From the NCBI GenBank assembly GCA_032622095.1, contig CP136066.1, forward strand, positions 112,369,319 through 112,433,318: a DNA stretch of 64,000 nt. The letters run 5' to 3'. Positions 46,070-58,799 of the stretch are shown here, in pieces. The DNA is from Siphonodentalium dalli. Taxonomy: Eukaryota; Mollusca; Scaphopoda; Gadilida; Siphonodentaliidae. How positions within the stretch are numbered: position 1 is the stretch's first letter; every line of letters starts with the position of its first letter. The position numbers and the translations under genes were made by a program. A model generated the notes under the pieces. That model was not told where the DNA came from and ran no database searches. It saw nothing but the letters and a program-made list of their open reading frames with translations.

Positions 46070-47110
46070 TTCACGAAATTCACGAACTCTTAATGTTTTT
46101 TTGTAGAAACAATGAGTATTAGATTAATGAACGGGTCATCGCAGAATATTGACCTATAAACTAGAAACAACAATATATAGAGTTTACGGAGTTTAGAAGA
46201 ACAAATATTCAGCTAATACCGGTACAACAACATCGGTGTACTATTACGTCTACAGCGATCAGCATTAGAATGTTATCGTTGATCTTGAGTTGGAAAATAA
46301 CGAAGTCGATCACAGCAGGTGGAATGTCAGTTAAGAGCTAAACAGATGGCATTATCCGCGGAGAGTCTCTTACCCACCTATCCCTATCACACATTCATCG
46401 AATTCTGCGCATTTTTCTTGGAATATACATGACTGTGCATGATTAGGCAATCTGGGTAGTTTTTGATCTCCCGGGGCCAATCATTACCGAAGCAGATAAC
46501 CCACCCACATATAAAAAATAGGTGCTATTCCTCACGTCAAGATAATACATTAATTGACCCTTTCTGGGATCAGTAAAATCGGGTCCATATAAATTTGACA
46601 ATGCGTTAGTCTACGTTCACACAATGACACATTTGCCTGGCAATATTCCGGCAATTCTGGACGGATCCATGTAATGCGTGTGCGGTGATAGAATAAGTAA
46701 ACCAACACCTCAGAATCAGTAACACCTCTATATATATATAATGCCATACGTTAATGTATAACTGACATTTGTCAGCAATTGGCCTTCAAATTAATAACTG
46801 GCAATAATCAAGCATGCAACGCCTTGTACCAATGTATCGACCTATATCATAGACGCAACAATCAGATACTGTGAGATACTGTGAGATAGGCCTACTTGGT
46901 ATATACTTCAGAAGTATAACCACTGAAAATGTGCATCATGCATGTACTCATCTAGGATACATTGTCTGAAACTTTTGCCTGGCGTATGAACGCAGCTGTA
47001 AGATAATACAACAACTTGGAAACGAAGTGTGCATGACCAAGACGACTGCCACTCATAACGATCAGACGACCACGATTCAATCGCAAGCACAGGCCCCTGG
47101 GGATAAATAC
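46070..47110. other. Unassigned DNA
   Basis: No gene or repeat recognised. Confidence 0.4.
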
Positions 47111-48308
47111 CAGATATACCAATATATACTGTAACAGTGACAAGGTTCGCAAGACCGATTTAGGGAAAAAACACACCATCTATCATATCTCATATTCGTC
47201 ATAGATTCTTAAAATATTTCTTCTCAGTCACAATATATTTCATTGTGTCTTATCGGCCATGAAATTTCCTTTCTTTTGATGTATAATTCGATAGTATTAA
47301 AGGTACTCAACCCGATAAAACTCCTCTCAATTACTATTTCAATGATGGCTTCGGGGGTCAAAAAAATTTGATTCGAGTCGAGGAAGTCACCCATCAAAGC
47401 TCAGATTTGTTAGATATCGATTTTAGAAATCTATTATTTTTCATTATCGGGAATTCTTACTGGCCCAGTACGTAGTCAATTATTACCACTTGTCTGTTTG
47501 AATAGAATTTTGGCGTAAAATCTCGAGCATGTTACCAAATTGACGGCAGTTATAAGTACTCATCTCGAGAACATAAGAATTTTCAAAAATCAATATCTAA
47601 TAACTCTGAGCTTTGTTTGATGGGTTCCTCGACTCGAATCAAATATTTTTTACCCCCAAAGCCAAAGAAATAGTAATATAGGACCCTCTGATCGGATTGT
47701 TGTTGTTGGAATCTGTTGAGATGGGGACCCTCTTTACGGGTTGAGTACCTTTAAACGAAGGGAAGTTGAGATATGATATCGAAAACTAGCAAAAACCTAC
47801 CGACGAAAAGCGGTCGTCAGTTTCCCTGTCCGGTAAGTAGTGCATGGTTATACACGGATACCAATTCAATTATTACGATCACAAATTCACAATGGCCGAA
47901 CTTGCGAATTCCCTGTCGACTTCGCTTAAATAGACTTCGTCAAGTTATATATCAAACAAAAGAAAATTGTATGCCCTATAACATACACTATAGGGCATAT
48001 TTTGGCTGAGTTGACAACGTTTTAGAATTATCGAATATATCAGGCGGACAGGGAGACTGACGACCCGTTTTACTCCAAATTCCAGTAAATATTGTAAGTT
48101 TTCGGTACGATGTCTCGACTTACCTTCGTTTGATATTATGGAGTTATACATCAGAAAGGAAATTGCATGACCAATAAGATACACTGAAATACATTGTGAT
48201 TGAATTGAACGATATTGAGAATCTATGAGCAATATGATAGATGGTGTGTTTTTCCCAAAATCGGACTTGTGAACCTTGTCACTGGTATATTATATATTGG
48301 TATATCTG
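47111..48308. mobile_element. 1.2-kb foldback element with 260-bp arms
   Basis: The left end CAGATATACCAATATATA is mirrored by the right end. The arms are 47111-47300 joined to 47755-47832, and 48043-48308, about 80-85 per cent complementary by eye. The left arm is interrupted by the MITE at 47301-47750, which the right arm lacks. A small hairpin (ATGCCCTATA against TATAGGGCAT) lies near the centre at 47970-48000. No coding content; the target duplication is not clear. Confidence 0.8.
47301..47750. mobile_element. 450-bp TTAA-flanked MITE (Kolobok/T2-like)
   Basis: TTAA at 47297-47300 and 47751-47754. The 14-bp perfect inverted ends AGGTACTCAACCCG are followed by long partially inverted arms (TTTGATTCGAGTCGAGG against its complement). 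The uninterrupted opposite arm of the host foldback reads ATCAAACGAAGG at the matching place, confirming the insertion and the TTAA duplication. TTAAAGG-type starts recall the T2/Kolobok group; piggyBac-type ends usually differ. Confidence 0.8.
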
Positions 48309-49090
48309 CGATTTTCCCCAGCGGCCTGTGATCGCAAGTGGGGGAATCTGGCCCGACAAAATCGTGGATAGTCTGTTCACACGATTGCGGTATCGTCGCA
48401 TGTGAGGATATCGCAAGCCATGGTTAAGCACGCGATTGGCTACCCTATACGATCTTTCCATCTGCGATTTTTACGTACACATGACTGCCTGACTGTGATT
48501 CCTTCGCAACTGGTGGTAACCAAGGATACACCACAGTTTCGCAGCTGAAATCAAACAGTGCTTGGTATTCATTTTATACTCATGATCTTGTCGCGAGCAT
48601 GCGCAAGCCCAACTAGCGGTTACTACATTCGACGGAAAACCTCCCACTTACGATTGAATCGTGGTCGTCTAAACGTCCATTTAAAGTACATGTATACTTT
48701 ACATTAGGAAACGTTCCCTTCCGAATGGTGGGACCCTTACTATATGATACCACCAAGTGCACATCCACCACCTTGGGGAGGAGCTATTCCGTGCAATTTG
48801 GAATAACTTGAGATCAGATCCGTTTGTAAATTATAATACACCTTTATGTCCAAGTCTTGTTCTGCGCAGGTATTTTGTTAATTTTAGTGAAGAAAACGAC
48901 ACAATTCTTCCAAACACGGATCAACATTCCGCACGTGACATTCGGCAACGGCTCTAGCAGGACCGAATAAAATTTTACACAGCTGCTGTCCATGTGTCCA
49001 AGAATAAATTAAACTAAACAGTGATGTCCGTGGGTTAGAATACGTGACATAATGCGAGCTATATATATGAGCAAGCTGGTGGCTACCAAG
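48309..49090. other. Unassigned DNA
   Basis: No gene recognised. Several copies of CTGCGATTTT and TCGCAAG-like words occur at 48305-48500. Confidence 0.4.
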
Positions 49091-49094
49091 TAAA

Positions 49095-49146
49095 CACACA
49101 CACACGCACACCACAGTAAACACACACACACACACGCACACCACAG
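49095..49146 (+). repeat. (CA)n with 30-bp duplication
   Basis: TAAACACACACACAC-GCACACCACAG occurs twice in succession. Confidence 0.9.
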
Positions 49147-49689
49147 CAGAGAATGCGGCTAGAGGGACGGGTAATGTTGAGGGTAACTTCAAGTCAGACA
49201 TTTGTTTCTGGATCGAAATGTACTGGTATATATGAATACATCATATGGCTTTCAAACAATGCTTACATTTTGCTGAGGCTTGCCCATATTTCTTGTAATA
49301 TTTTAGATTAATGTGATGACCACATGTACGCTAATGCCTGACCAATTTCTTACTCATTTCTTTTGTACATAATGTGTTTCTACTGAATGACAGTGACGTT
49401 TAATTGGAGTAGTTTTCAAGTGAGTTGCAAACATTCTAGCCTCCCCGTGAACATCAATCAACAAGCGTGTCGCAGTATTCAGTTAGATCCCACAGTTATT
49501 AATTTAACTCAACCACTACTAATTAGACATTTGGGGCGAATTTACAACCTTTACAAATTCTATGCACGTCGTAATTGCTGAGAAACTCCCTAATATCACC
49601 TCGAATATGTACAGCCACTTGGTGATTTGAATAATCAAACAATAGTTGCGCATCTAAAATGGCGCTCGTAGATTTGTTTTTGCACATAT

Positions 49690-50250
49690 TAAGAGTGAAT
49701 AAAATGGACAAATTAGGGAACCAAAACTCAGGTAGAAACAAAAATCGGACAAATCTAGTTTTCGAAATAGATATTGTTGTGAATGATTCCTAAATAAAAT
49801 TTGAATGGAATCGGGACAGTTACCGTGATAACGGCCATGAAAATACTAGAAAAAGGAAGAATGACGCAGTATATGGGCCATAACTCATAAAACAACATCG
49901 GATAAATATGGTATTCGAATTAGATCGATATATTGTTGTGAAAGATCCAAATACCAAATATGAATGAAATAGGTTGACGTACACTATGTTCAGGTTATCG
50001 CACGAACGGTCATAACATTGCGGAGAAAAAGTAGACAAACTAAGGGCCGTAACTCAGGTGAAATAATCGGAGAAACCTGATTTTCGAACTGGATCAAGAT
50101 ATATATATATATATATATTGTTGTGAAAGATCCATCTACCAAATATGAATGGAATAGGTTGACGTTTGTTTAAGTTATCGCGCTAACGGACATAACATTG
50201 CTATATATAGAAACAAGCACCATAACTCTTGTTATAAAGTCGGGCGGGCC
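49690..50250 (+). repeat. About 165-bp tandem array, ATAACTC type
   Basis: Units share TATTGTTGTGAAAGATCC, ACCAAATATGAATG, GGTTGACGT and GGGCC-TAACTCA, with the first motif near 49772, 49931 and 50118. The third unit contains (TA)n at 50098-50118. Arrays with GGGCCATAACTC are familiar in molluscan intergenic DNA. Confidence 0.8.
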
Positions 50251-50394
50251 TGATGTTATGTGTGCAGCTGTTGCATTTGACAATAAACAAAACATTGTCA
50301 GAATACACAAATGAACGGATATTTTGTTTTATTCCACACCCATTGACGTGAGACACATGTATTCAACGGAACCCCAGCCATTGAATACATATTA

Positions 50395-50601
50395 GTGTAT
50401 ACCTCTAGTGGAATACAAGCCGGAACTATTCTTGTTGACGTTGTTACCAAGAAAGATGACGTACATTACGTCGATCATCCGCTTCCGGTGATCCCCGATA
50501 ATTATACTGGTTATTTGTCAGACTTAAGTAACAATAAAGGTAGCTACATAAACAATGGAGGTGACATTCATGGATTGAACTTATTTGACAGAACGGTGTA
50601 G
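50395..50601 (+). other. 68-codon open frame, unrecognised
   Basis: No domain, no splice context. It lies just before the hairpin at 50609 and is probably chance. Confidence 0.1.
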
Positions 50602-50608
50602 AATAAAT

Positions 50609-50741
50609 ACAGAACACAACTTGCATCATAATCTCGAATCTTTTTATCGAACTCGTTGCGGACGCCGCAAAGTTATATCATTGCGCCATCCGCAACTCAT
50701 TCGATAACATATTCTCGATTAAGATGCGCGTTGTGTTCTGT
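50609..50741. repeat. 133-bp hairpin, 62-bp arms
   Basis: The arms 50609-50670 and 50680-50741 are about 85 per cent complementary (ACAGAACACAAC against GTTGTGTTCTGT; GTTGCGGA against TCCGCAAC), with a 9-base loop. Confidence 0.85.
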
Positions 50742-50797
50742 CTATATATAGGTGTATAGTGCCGCCCGTTTGGGAGCAATTTTATTCAGAATTGATA

Positions 50798-51562
50798 TCT
50801 TCTATACTATTAAAACTCAAATTTATTTGTTTGTCCCGCTATGGGCGACCAAACAGCTGGACCATCGGAGCTGAATTGTACACAGGGGTCAATTGACCCG
50901 GGGAGTGTCATGGGATATGTGCCACTGACGTCAGCTGTCTTACAAGGGCACTATTGATTAATTTTACTCAATAATTAATTATATGCCCAAAATGGTTGGA
51001 CAAAGGTCGCTGGAAATTGGTATAGGCCTACATGGGTAAATCGACCCGGTGAGTACCATTTGATATGTGCCGTTGACCCTAAATGGGAAGTTAAATATTA
51101 TATTATCATATATGATCAAAATAGATCGTTCCTCATCAGCTTAGACGATATATAGGACAATTGTCGCACAAATATCATGCTATATGCGCCTTTGACATTA
51201 AGTGACTTAAATGGGGACAAATAAATTATATTAACATAGATGATAAATGAAGAGCGTTTATTATCAGATCAGAAAATATGTTGGGAAATTGGCACACAGA
51301 GGTAATTTGCTACGACGATTTTCATGGGATAGGTGTCGTTGACCTCAGATGACTTAAAGAGGCACTCATTGCTAGAAAGGGTGTCTATTATGAAGTTAAA
51401 GGATAGTGGTAACTTTATCCGGATAGTTTCATGCACTAGGTGATGTTTACCTCATGTTACTAATACTGAATTTAAACGACTTGAAGGGGCACTAATAATT
51501 CACTCATTTTTTACACGAGAAACGCCGGGTACCCAGTCAGTACTTAATATTTATAATACTAG
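50798..51562 (+). mobile_element. 765-bp Helitron-like non-autonomous element
   Basis: The 5' end TCTTCTATACTATTAAAA is preceded by A. The 3' end is CTAG followed by T, so the element sits between A and T with no duplication, as Helitrons do. GGGTACCC, a potential hairpin, is at 51527-51534. The interior has about four degenerate units of roughly 170 bp (CAATTGACCCGG...GGGATATGTGCC, near 50890, 51042, 51170 and 51315). No Rep/helicase. Confidence 0.5.
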
Positions 51563-53159
51563 TTGTAAAATATGCTCTCATAATGGAGGTTACAATACTC
51601 ATCTCGTCAATCCATAAGTCGAGTTCGACTAAACAGGCTCGTTTTGTTACATCAGTGGTCCGGAATATAGTCCAGTTCTAGGATAAATGACCTTACGCGT
51701 TAACTTCATTTATACCGAATTTTCCACAGAAGGACATATTCCAATTTAGATATTCGGATGCCGACCGTTCTTTAGTATACGGAACAATAAAGATCGTTAT
51801 TATAATTAATCTATTAGAAAATAAGATAAAGATGAGGAGATATTATGTAATTTCGGAGCGGAACATTTAATATAACTATATAACACCATTGCTGTGACAA
51901 CAGCTAATACAACATTGCTTTGACATTGGCAAGTGTTTTTCTCCAAAGTATGTATTTCATGTATTTATCGAAATATCTGTTCACATGGGACATGTTCGTT
52001 TTACTTCACGTCAATTTGAATACAAATAAGACGAACAAGCCACTTCGTGATTGCATGCTCCGCATTGTAAAGGGAGATATGTGGTGTGTGAAAAGGTTAT
52101 AATAAATTCACGTGGGTGCCGTATAGTTTACGAACATGTGTCTACCCCGCGAAGTAACTCAGTTCCAGGTATGCTTTGTAGCTATTGTGGGTGTAGGCAA
52201 ACTCCGAGATGACTTGACCATTGTATTGATACACAACTCGATATATTGAAATCTCTGACTTATAATGACTTTGGGGTGTTGGGGCGTGGACGTCTCTTTT
52301 TGCATAGGCGTGTGTGCTTAACAGTACACAGATGGGCGAGGCGGGACACACCAGTACGTATTCAAAATAAACTATTTTATATTAAATTTCTATCTTCAAT
52401 AACAGGCGTGACCAGGGGACAGAGTTCAGTATATTGGACGAAGATTGCATGCACGACGTGGTGTGCTATACGAACGGGCGCACACCACAAACAGAACATT
52501 CCACATGCACCATTCCAAATTTTCGACGTTTAAAACATGTTATATATCTGAAACTATGAAAGCTATACGGAAATTATTTTCAGACTGAAATTTGGAACTG
52601 ATCGAAAAAGAAAAAAATATATATTCTGGCACTGGGAGAACATTCTCGGTCAAATCTGAGGCTCGGAATTCCACCAGCTGGACCATTTCGAACAATGCAC
52701 ATGTACAGTCCTATAGTCATCTGCATGTTCAGATTGTTACACAAGCAGAAATTTGTGCTATAATATTTGATCCGTGGTTCTGGTGTTCTTCCGAGTGTCT
52801 TGTGAACACGAATTTCTCTGTGTGGCGTTCGTCATATGGTTCGCAGTGTGTATGGGAATCCTCAGACAGGGTCGTGAGGGTGAGGCAATTTGTCCAACAC
52901 CAAGGCCGGATGGTGGTAGCATGTTATCCGGCATTTACCATTAGGTTACTCTTAAAATGCCCTGTCCGATATATATGACAGCATAAAAGTACAATTTGTA
53001 CACCTTTCTTGGATGTGTAGCTTTCTTCTATGGAAGAATAGTTTTCTGTATTCATTGTGACTACATGACGTCCCTTACTCCCATGAACATGGTTCTTCTT
53101 ACTTCAAATTGTACGCTTTCTATATCTGGTTTGTTAGATCGTACATACACACGAACCCA
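51563..53159. other. Unassigned DNA
   Basis: No supported gene. The frame 52592-52978 (starting at a non-ATG codon, 128 codons) has no domain or splice context. Confidence 0.35.
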
Positions 53160-53519
53160 TTAAAGTGATGTGAAACACTCCGGTAGGGTGATAAAATAGA
53201 AATGGAGAATAATCTTGTTCAAAGAAGTTATTTTTGCAAATAGCGTATCTAAATTGACAACGCACACCGTAATTCTTATATATTAATTAAATACAGTGAC
53301 TGCCGATGGCGAAATCGTTTTCGTTAGTTTATCGTCGACAAAAGCGTCCAGATTCGAGTAGTAAATATTTACAATTTAGCGTAGTTCAGACAATGTTTTC
53401 TATGGATTGGTACGGTCGATTTGCTCGAGATTTTCGGTGATGTTAGTAGAATGTTACATTCCTCCAGTTGGCATAGCACCTGAATACTAACTTATCAGTT
53501 CCATATGGAATACTATTAG

Positions 53520-53745
53520 GGCCACTTCCTAATGGCGCTTTCGGCGCGCGCCGAAACGACAAAAAGTGCGCCATTAGTAACGCGCCGAAAGCGACAAAAA
53601 GTGCGCCATTAGCGCATGTTTTCGGCGCGCTTTCGACAAAATGTGCGCCGTAATGGCGCACATTTTGTCTCAGTCGGCGCGCGCCGAAAGCGATACAAGC
53701 GACGAAATGTGCGACTAATGGCGCATGTTTTGGCGCTTGAGTCAT
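53520..53745. repeat. GCGCC-rich palindromic tip, left
   Basis: Repeated variants of GCGCCATTAG, TTCGGCGCGCGCCGAAA and GACAAAAAGTGCGCC in both orientations. Several perfect short palindromes (for example TTTCGGCGCGCGCCGAAA near 53541). CpG density is far above the surroundings. Confidence 0.85.
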
Positions 53746-53789
53746 AACAATTGGGTATCGCCAGGGTCTTGCTTCACTCATAATTGATG

Positions 53790-54960
53790 TACCAGAACTT
53801 ATTTACTTGAAATTGGCCCCAAAACACCTATTTTCATGTCAGCAGCATCCATGTCCCATGAATGTGTGTCTCCACCCCGGATCTCTAGTATATTTGATTA
53901 ACGGGACATCTCCTGCACAGATATATACATATCCACGGTCATAAAAAGGGAATTAGGGGTGCCTGGGGGCTTGCTTCCCTCATATGCATGGTTTACTTAT
54001 TGACTTAAAAATTGGTACCCCGCCCTTATTGCCATGTTATCAGCATCTCTGCACCACGAATGTGTGTCTCCACCCAGGAGTTCTAGTAAATTTTAGTAAG
54101 GCGACATCTCCTGCACAGATATATAGCATTTCCATGGTCATAAAAAGGGAATTATGAGTTATTGGTGGACTGCTTCCCGCATATGGTGGGCCTATATATA
54201 GACTCGAAATTTGAATACAAGACATATTTCCAAATGCATATCAGCATCGGTGCCCCATGAATGTGACTTCACCCCGGAGTTCTAGTAAATTCCAGTAAAG
54301 GGACTTCTCCTGCACAGATATATACAATTTTGATGGTCATAGAACGAGAATTATGGGTCCCTGGGGCTTCCCTCATATGGTGTACTTATTGTCTTAAAAT
54401 TGGGTAAACCCCCTATTTTCATATCATCAGCATCCCTGCCCCATGAATGTCTCTCCACCCTGAAGCTCTAGTGTATTTGATTAAAGGGGCATCTCCTGCA
54501 CAGATACATGCAATATCAATGGTCATAAACATGGAATTAGGGGTCTTGCTTCCCTCGTATGGTGTACTAATTGACTTAAAATTGGGTAAAAAACACCCCC
54601 ATAGTTTCATATAATCAGCATTCTTGCACCACGAATGAGTGTCTCCGCCCGGAGCTCTAGTATATGTAAGTAAAGGGACATCTCCTGCACATATCTGTAC
54701 CATAAAATGGTATTTAGGGGTTACTGGGGGCTTGCTTCCCTCATATGGTTGGCCTATATCGACTCGAAAATTGAAGAAAAACACTCTTTCCATATATATG
54801 CATTATCAACATCACTGTCCCAAGAATTGATGTCTCAATCCCGGAGCGCTACTATTTTTGTTATTAAAGTGACATAAAGTTCACATACCTATACCATTCT
54901 TATGTCATAAAAAGGGAATTAGCGGTCGCTATGGGCTTTCTTCCCCATTGAGGTGAATGC
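53790..54960 (+). repeat. 190-bp tandem units of the left arm
   Basis: About six and a half units, each with ATCAGCATC, CCCATGAATGTGTGTC, CTCTAGTATATTTG, ACATCTCCTGCACAGATATA and TAGGGGT...GGCTTGCTTCCCTC. The left arm has one more unit (about 53930-54120) than the right arm. Frames such as 54419-54793 (minus) are repeat-driven. Confidence 0.85.
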
Positions 54961-56255
54961 GTATATATAAATAGATAAATATTCAAATATATTAATATTG
55001 GAATTATTTGATTCTGAACTAAGCCCTCAGTGGACGTAAACACGTTATTCCATTGGATGTCTGTGTCCACAATCAAAACCCAGTATAAAGACCGTTCATA
55101 ATTATGGTAGGCCCTAGCTGAGTTGGTTTATTCGTGTTATTTTCCAGTCTGTTTTCTTAAAATAAGCACAATACGTGCTTATTTCATATTTAAATACTTC
55201 CAAATTGGGCTGTTTTAATAACCAGAGTTTAGGTCCATATATATTTGAGTTTTTAAATAATGCCACTATGAATTGATCTCGCGCAAATAAAAAAAGCCGA
55301 ATTGTGGTTATTTTCTCGAGAACAGGCTTGATTTTACAGCCTGTTCTTGTGAAAAGAAGTACATAACGTGATTATTTTGAATGTTGCGTTTTATGCCCAT
55401 ATAGAGAGTATTTGAGAAAAAGACGCTCATATGGGTGTAAAACGCAGCGTTCAATATAAGCACGATATGGGCTTATTTCAACCAGGCACATTACGAATCC
55501 ACAATCATGCATTGTGTAGATCCGTGCCTGTTGTGGTTATATATGTCCACAGAGGCGATTTAGCAACAAAACAAATTACATATTATTCAGCCATACATGA
55601 CCTTTGAACATGCAGCTGCATGGGTGTACATGACCTTCTTTGTGGTGTTTAGAGGGACTATAATTGCAGGCACAATAATAATCGACAGGGATAGCACCGT
55701 GGTTGTATTGGGTATGCATACAGAGGCGATATTTAGTAACGAAAAATTATTTTACGCCCAATTTGTGAACAGCTGAAAGGGCATAAATGACCAGTTTGTA
55801 TAGATGGAACACTTGCATAACAAGAATCCACAAGGGATAACCCCGTTGTTGCTGTGGTTATTCAGCCTGTTCTCCAAAAAACCGCACATTATCACTTTAG
55901 AATAGAACATATTTTAGGCAGATAATCTTTTTGAGTCGAAAATGTGCTGAAAATGGGAGCGTTTTAATAACATTATCGACTCACAATGAGGCACTTCTAT
56001 GCAGATTATGTGCGGACAATGCCAAAGTAAGCCAACTCACGACTTTTCATATGTCTGCTCATTAACATATGTTTTCACTATGGCCCGCGCCATAAATTGA
56101 AATAACGGGTATGAGTTCATTATCTGATTATTATAGAATCAAATAATCACATTATTGACCCATTTCACATTATAGGTCGATTATGTGCGTATTTGCGCGA
56201 GGATATGTTGCAGCCGGTTATTTGTCTACATAGGCGATTTATCAACTGACTTATG
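54961..56255. repeat. Inner part of left foldback arm
   Basis: Inverse of about 60780-62105. Landmarks are GCACAATACGTGCTTATTTC near 55166, GAGAACAGGCTTG near 55318, and TAGAGAGTATTTGAG near 55401. Several short internal hairpins. No gene. Confidence 0.8.
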
Positions 56256-56763
56256 GGTCCGAATCGGCATCTCTGGTTTAGACTAGGTTTTATTCTAGAC
56301 CAGGTTTAACTCCAGTTTAAACTAGGTTTAAGTAGGGTTTAAACTTGGTTTTACAGTAGTTAAACCAGGTTTATGGGAGTAAAACTGGGTTCTAGCGTAC
56401 TTAAACCAAGTTTTGTGATAAACTCAGTTTAAGTTGAAACTAGGTTTTATTAACGTGATAAAGTTATGGTAATATTACTAATTGTTTGTGGTGAATTGGC
56501 TATATAATCATCAGTATAAGCTTAGGTATATATGATTTATACGTACCATACGTATCGTCTCGAACATACACCTTTAAATATACTTTGAAAAAAATTCAAA
56601 GTTAAACCACCCTACCCCAGGTTTGACTAAAACCTAGTTTTTTGGGTTTAATTATTCGGCCGATATTTTTCGCCCAATATTGATGTTGTTTCTTCGTGAA
56701 TATGGGAGTGTTTATTTTGAATTGGGGAGGCGTTTATGCGCGGGCGTTTGTCACTCAATGTAG

Positions 56764-57285
56764 ATGCAGGAGAGTCTTAGTGGAATTCGGGGAGGCGATG
56801 TCGGTACTTATGAGATAAATTCTAACAAAATATGTGCCAGTGTGATGGATGATTTCTTGCTATATATGTCTTTTTGCAATTCGCTCGTTCGGATGTCGAT
56901 TTGGCGGCTGAGAGCATGGCGGGATCGGACTGATCAGATAGACACGTTAGACACGAACATGACTTTTGAAACTGATTCCTTATTCACAAAAAGGTCTCTT
57001 TCGGTCAATTTGACGCATGGGTTGGTGGCCCGCCCAAATACCAATCAGAGACACCCAAGCCTTCACCCGGGGGAGGGTAACGGCCACCCTGAGGGGGTGG
57101 AGTATGGACTATTTGGGAGAACTGTAAGGATTTCGGCCAATTTGATAGTATGGGTGGGTGGCTCGCCCCAAATAACCCATAGAAACACCCCACCCCTCAC
57201 ATCCCGGGGGGGGGGGGTACCACCCGAGGGGGTGAACGTGGGATATGGACCATTTTCGAGACTGGTAAGGATTTCGGCCAATTGA
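56764..57285 (+). other. Open frame homologous to that of copy A, not supported
   Basis: 173 codons starting MQESLSGIRGGDVG. It differs from copy A by replacement changes only in the unique part. No domain recognised. Confidence 0.25.
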
Positions 57286-58375
57286 CGGCATGGATGGATG
57301 GCCCGCTCAAATGTCCCATAGAAACAGCCCACCCCGAACGCTGGGGGAACCACACAGGAGGTGAAATTGGTGTATGGACCATTTTCGAGGAGTAAGGATT
57401 TCAGTCAATTTGACGTCAGCAGTGTGGGTAGCCCGCTCCAACTACCCCCTAGAAACACCCTCACCCGGAGGTACCACCCCGAGGGGGTGAAATGGGGTAT
57501 GGACGGTGGGTGGCACATCCCAAATGTCCCCCATAGAAACACCCCACCCCCACCCGGACCCCATTTTCACCCGCTCGGGTAGAACCACCCGCGGCAAGGG
57601 TAGGGGTGTTTCTATGACTATATTTGAGGGCGGGCCGCCCACCAATGACGTCATATTGGCCGAAATCCTTACCGTTCTCGATAACGGTCCATACCCCATT
57701 CTATGGGGTATTTGGGGCATGCCGTAATATTGACCAACAGAGGCATGTTTTTGCGAATAATGAATAAAATGCTCCATACCCCATTTTCACCCCAGCAGGG
57801 TGGTACCCTCCAGGGATGAGGGTATGGTGTCTATATGGGATATTTTGGAGCGGGCCACACACCCCTGTCGTCAAATTGGCCGAAATCCTTACCGTTCTCG
57901 AACATGGTTCATATCCCATCTTCACCCTCGGGTGGTGACCCACCCCACCCCGCCCGGATGTGAGGGGTGGGGTGTTTATATGCGTTATTTGATGTGCCCT
58001 TCCCCGGGGTGAGGGTTGGGGTGTTTCTATTCGGTATTTGGGCGTACCTAATTTACACCTCCTCTGGTAGGACCCCTCCCCCCAGTGAGGGTGGGTAGGG
58101 GTGGTTCTATGGTGTATTTTGATCGTGCCACCCACTCCTGCTGCCAAATTAATTAGCCTAAATCCTTACCGTCCATACCCCTGTTATCCCGGGGTGAGGG
58201 GTGATGTTTCTATCGGGTATTATGGGCGAGCCACCCTTTCATGCCGTCAAATTCGCCGAAATCCTTCCCGTTCTCAAAAATGGTCCATACCCCATTTTCA
58301 CCCGTCCGGATGTTACCCCCGGGGTGGTGGTGCTTCTATGGGGTATTTGTGGTGGGGCCCCACCCATGCCCTCAA
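57020..58375. repeat. GC-rich array of copy B
   Basis: Mirror of 35765-37010. Units carry GTAAGGATTTCGGCCAATT near 57123, 57267 and 57393 in one orientation, and the inverse from about 57655 onward. G runs occur at 57205-57217. Confidence 0.8.
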
Positions 58376-58799
58376 GAGATATTTTTGAGTTCCAAAAGTC
58401 ACGTTCGTCCATGATATTAGATAATATCTAACCGTTATACAACAGACCGTGCATTCGTCGTGATTTCTCAAAGCGCACGGGTTATTCCCCTGATTAGGAT
58501 ATTATATAGCGACAACAGGTCGCTTGACCGGACAATGAATTGACAAGTAGCGATAATAAACAGACAGACCACGCCTCCTATTCTTGCAATTGGACAAGTG
58601 TGGCCCACAGGTAACGCAATCGACCAAATCTATGTCGTCCCAGCGGTGGAGAAAAACTTGGTTTTACTACTAAAACCCAGTTTAAACTGGTAGTTTAAAC
58701 TAGGTCTAAACTGGAGATGCCGATTCGGACCATGATGTTTGAACAGCTCTATGGGCATATATGACATAGTTTGGGATTTTTTGATGAACTAGTGGCGGC

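Larger units (their letters stand above)
56256..58731 (-). mobile_element. 2.5-kb TIR element, copy B, inside the foldback arm
   Basis: Same ends as copy A (GGTCCGAATCGGCATCTC, inverse orientation overall), same subterminal repeats and same GC-rich array, about 98 per cent alike in the unique part. It lacks the 3.5-kb segment of A. It interrupts the left foldback arm; the right arm (around 60771-60790) is uninterrupted. The array and flanks give many chance frames. Confidence 0.85.

Noticed and set aside
52592-52978. 128-codon plus-strand frame
   Set aside because: Starts at a non-ATG codon, has no recognisable domain or splice context; listed only as part of an unassigned stretch.
54419-54793. 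124-codon minus-strand frame in the foldback arm
   Set aside because: Made of the 190-bp tandem units and present in shifted form across each unit.
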